DNA of 7,632 bases, taken from positions 1 through 7,632 of the forward strand of contig JAJDEL010000217.1 in the NCBI GenBank assembly GCA_029259835.1. Direction: 5' to 3'. Of the stretch, positions 5,596 through 7,632 are shown in pieces. The stretch is from Planctomicrobium sp. (GTDB lineage: Bacteria; Planctomycetota; Planctomycetia; Planctomycetales; Planctomycetaceae). A program made the position numbers and the translations under genes. The stretch's first letter is position 1; the number at the start of each line of letters is the position of its first letter. The notes under the pieces were generated by a model that did no database searches, was not told the DNA's origin, and worked only from the letters and a program-made list of their open reading frames with translations.

Positions 5596-7224
5596 TCAAG
5601 GCGTAGAGGAATTGACGAGGGCAAGAAGAGTTTCCTGCGCTGTGTGAGTCGATTCATGCAAGGTAATGTGCTGGATCTGACTCAGCATGAGGTGAAAGCT
5701 GAGTGGGTCACAGTCTTCAAGCAAAATGGGAATGATTCGGCTGTAACGGTTCTGCATTGCCCAATGCACTTCACTTCGGACCCAGCGAGAACTTGCGGAG
5801 TTCGCCGACATTGCGACGATGAACCACTCACACTCTTGTAGCCCCTTGACAATGCTTCGCTCCCATTCGTCGGAAGAGTTGATGTCTTCACCAGCAAACC
5901 ACGTCCGGATCCCATGTGACTGGAGAAAATTTACGATGTCTCTCTCGACTGTTTCGCGATCAAGTGTCGAATGACTTACGAAAACGCTCTCGATCAATGT
6001 GGGGGCTTCTGACACCTCTCGCGTTGAGGTTCCTCTATCATGTGTAAGCCTGGGCGGGAGATGTGCTGTCGAAATCACACTTCCGTCCGATAGAATTGTG
6101 GCGTAATCAATAACATTCTCAAGTTCGCGAACATTGCCTGGCCAACTATGTCTTGTCAAAATCTGCAAGGCCCCTGTTGTGAATCCTTCTTCGCCCTTGT
6201 GTGATCCCTGACGCTTGCTTCGCAAAAAATGTTCTGCTAGCACTTGCACGTCATCAGACCGCATGCGGAGTGGAGACAGGCGAATTTCAATCGTGTTGAT
6301 TCGAAAATACAGGTCTTCTCTAAAGGATGATTGAGCGACTGCCGCTTGCAAATCGCAGCGGCTCGCGCACAAAATGCGCACATCGAGGCGGATCGGATTT
6401 AAATCACCACTTCGTTGAATTTCTCCCGTCTCCAGGAACCCCAAGATCCTTCCCTGTATTTCGAGTGGTAATGAGCCGATATCATCGAGAAACAATGATC
6501 CACCCTGGGCAAGTTCAAAAGCGCTTGATGCTGACTTTGTGCTACCTGAGCCGGAGGCGATTCGCTCCCCGAACAACTCGACATCGATTGTTGCTGGAGA
6601 CAAGGTGCCACAGTCGATTTTCACAAAGGGCATTTCTTTCCGCAGACTCTTCGTGTGTAGCGCGCGGGCGACGAGATCTTTGCCACACCCAGTCTCACCG
6701 AGGATCATGACGGCTGAGTCGGTAGGTGCAAATTTTGTAATAAGTTCCCGAAGTCGCCGTGTTTCCGAATGAATTCCAATGATTTCAGGAGTTCCGAGAC
6801 CCTGTACCAATTGTCGCTCCAAGGCGCGCACTTTCCTTGAGAGTTCACGGCTCTGTGCCAAGCGTTCCAGCGTTGAACCAATTTCTACGAGTCTTGCAGG
6901 CTTTTGTAAGTAATCAAACGCGCCAAGCCTGAGAGCTTCAATTGCTGTTTGCAGCGATGAGCGTCCGGTCAGCACAATTGCATCGGTTTCCGGTGCGAGT
7001 TTCCTGGCTTGTTCGATGACCTCAATTCCCGACAAGCCTGGCATATCGAGATCGACGATCATGCAATCGAAGCTGTTTTCAGAGAGTGCCTGGACTGCAG
7101 TCAAGCCATCGGGGCAAACGGTGACTCTGTGCCCCATTCTGGGAAGTTCGCTTTCCATGACCATGCGAAGTTGCACTTCATCATCGGCAAACAGGATGTT
7201 CAGAGATCGATTTGTTTGAGCCAT
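5596..7224 (-). CDS. Response-regulator receiver / NtrC-type AAA+ / TIR domain fusion protein
   Basis: 542 residues in three parts. Receiver (about 8-120): acidic pocket Asp14/Asp15, phospho-acceptor Asp58 (in VDLDMPG), Thr86 and Lys108 (QKP). After a helical linker (125-140) comes an NtrC-class AAA+ domain (about 148-395): Walker A GETGCGKD (176-183), ELFG (216-219), Walker B LFLDDIG (244-250), FREDLYFRIN (301-310), WPGNVRELEN (361-370). The GAFTGA loop used to contact sigma-54 is absent; the equally long segment reads ERIASGSGSTKSASSA (220-235). Walker B has Asp248 where Glu is usual. In place of the C-terminal helix-turn-helix there is a TIR domain (about 413-535): VFVSHST, GIRTWF, GLQECEWFIVAMS and WVRSE (481-485), with Glu485 at the position of the catalytic NADase glutamate in other TIRs. 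Inferred role: a phosphorylation-gated AAA+ assembly that switches on TIR activity. No partner kinase is in view. The ATG at 7224 lies just before the receiver; no Shine-Dalgarno is seen. Confidence 0.9.
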   Translation of the reverse strand: MAQTNRSLNILFADDEVQLRMVMESELPRMGHRVTVCPDGLTAVQALSENSFDCMIVDLDMPGLSGIEVIEQARKLAPETDAIVLTGRSSLQTAIEALRLGAFDYLQKPARLVEIGSTLERLAQSRELSRKVRALERQLVQGLGTPEIIGIHSETRRLRELITKFAPTDSAVMILGETGCGKDLVARALHTKSLRKEMPFVKIDCGTLSPATIDVELFGERIASGSGSTKSASSAFELAQGGSLFLDDIGSLPLEIQGRILGFLETGEIQRSGDLNPIRLDVRILCASRCDLQAAVAQSSFREDLYFRINTIEIRLSPLRMRSDDVQVLAEHFLRSKRQGSHKGEEGFTTGALQILTRHSWPGNVRELENVIDYATILSDGSVISTAHLPPRLTHDRGTSTREVSEAPTLIESVFVSHSTLDRETVERDIVNFLQSHGIRTWFAGEDINSSDEWERSIVKGLQECEWFIVAMSANSASSRWVRSEVHWAMQNRYSRIIPILLEDCDPLSFHLMLSQIQHITLHESTHTAQETLLALVNSSTP

Positions 7225-7236
7225 CGTTTCTGAGAA

Positions 7237-7299
7237 TGAGATTGTCTCAAATGTCCGCTGAATTGAAGATGATCGTTACAGGTTCAAGAGATCAACGAT
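7237..7299. promoter_or_regulatory. Inverted repeats upstream of the receiver-AAA+-TIR gene (possible operators)
   Basis: TGAGA-TTG-TCTCA (7237-7249) is a perfect 5-bp-arm palindrome ending 12 bases before the ATG. Further up, ATCGTT (7272-7277) and AACGAT (7294-7299) are perfect 6-bp arms 16 bases apart. Either could be a regulator site or leader hairpin. Short palindromes arise by chance, and no flanking promoter was convincing. Confidence 0.22.
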
Positions 7300-7390
7300 T
7301 TCACATGAACCCAAACTTATGCTGATCACGAAGTGTCCCAGTAATCTTGCTCAAACACAACGGTAGCTCATCAGTCGGTGGGGCTTTACT

Positions 7391-7632
7391 TTAATCGAAC
7401 GGTTTGACCTCGTAGTCAATTCGTTCCGCTCGCTGAATGACGACTCGCTGTTTGGCATCCGTATTCTGAATCAGATTATTTCTGACCAAGCCGTCTTCAA
7501 CACCGTTCAAGAAAATTCCGCGACCACCAGTCTGAATGATATTGCCAGTGATATTCACGTTCAGGCTTGGTGATGCGTTGTAGCGTGAGGCGCCCCAAAC
7601 ATAAATGCCGTTGGCTTCGTCGTGGGCGCTGG
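7391..7632 (-). CDS. Parallel beta-helix repeat protein (partial, C-terminal 79 residues)
   Basis: The reading frame enters from the right edge and stops at TAA (7393-7391). The visible part contains NVNITGNIIQTGGRGIFLNG and VEDGLVRNNLIQNT, the pattern of right-handed parallel beta-helix (PbH1-type) coils: alternating short hydrophobic strands with Asn ladders and G-I-F/G-L-V turns. Such folds occur in secreted pectate-lyase-like enzymes and in surface proteins. No catalytic residues can be judged from this fragment, so no substrate is assigned. The tail (VVIQRAERIDYEVKPFD) looks like a natural end. The gene lies 166 bases upstream of the receiver-AAA+-TIR gene on the same strand; no terminator was seen between them, so read-through is possible but a functional link is not shown. 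The protein starts outside the window. Confidence 0.7.
   Translation of the reverse strand, partial: SAHDEANGIYVWGASRYNASPSLNVNITGNIIQTGGRGIFLNGVEDGLVRNNLIQNTDAKQRVVIQRAERIDYEVKPFD

Noticed and set aside
5596..7224. Calling the region a defence island
   Set aside because: Only the TIR fusion suggests immunity. The neighbours (gnd, a beta-helix protein, pseudopilins) are not defence genes and no nuclease, helicase or mobile element is in view.
7367..7374. CTGATGAG on the minus strand, resembling the hammerhead ribozyme core
   Set aside because: No stem II followed by GAAA at the required distance and no matching stem III or cleavage triplet could be drawn; an 8-base match occurs by chance.

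Overview
The window looks like part of a Planctomycetota chromosome. The evidence is indirect: roughly balanced base composition, genes that often lack a Shine-Dalgarno, TadE/TadG-like pseudopilin genes in tandem pairs, a parallel beta-helix protein, and a two-component regulator with an unusual domain mix. The phylum call is an inference; nothing here fixes genus or species.

Left part (about 1-3400, all minus strand): two consecutive TadE-like/TadG-like gene pairs. In transcription order they are TadE-like A (3400-2849), TadG-like A (2766-1180), TadE-like B (932-381) and TadG-like B (319 to beyond the left edge). The pairs are paralogous and collinear, so this is a tandem duplication with a period of about 2.47 kb. 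All four proteins have one N-terminal membrane helix and a predicted extracytoplasmic C-terminal part. They are probably minor pilins or surface proteins of a Flp/Tad-type apparatus; no other Tad machinery is visible.

Middle (3401-5595): a 336-bp divergent intergenic region, then gnd on the plus strand (3737-5203), a full-length 6-phosphogluconate dehydrogenase of the oxidative pentose phosphate pathway. Downstream lie about 390 non-coding bases with three features: a degenerate GGGTGGAGC inverted-repeat element, an imperfect direct repeat of about 30 bp that includes the gnd stop codon and brackets that element, and a bidirectional hairpin terminator shared with the convergent gene.

Right part (5596-7632, minus strand): the most interesting gene is a 542-residue fusion of a response-regulator receiver, an NtrC-type AAA+ domain and a C-terminal TIR domain. 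The TIR sits where such regulators carry a DNA-binding helix-turn-helix. The sigma-54-contacting GAFTGA loop is replaced by unrelated residues at the same length, and the second Walker B acid is Asp instead of Glu, while the TIR keeps a WxxxE motif with a candidate NADase glutamate. This suggests a phosphorylation-gated oligomeric TIR effector rather than a transcription activator. Upstream, the window ends in the C-terminal 79 residues of a beta-helix protein.

No tRNA, rRNA, insertion sequence or CRISPR array is visible.
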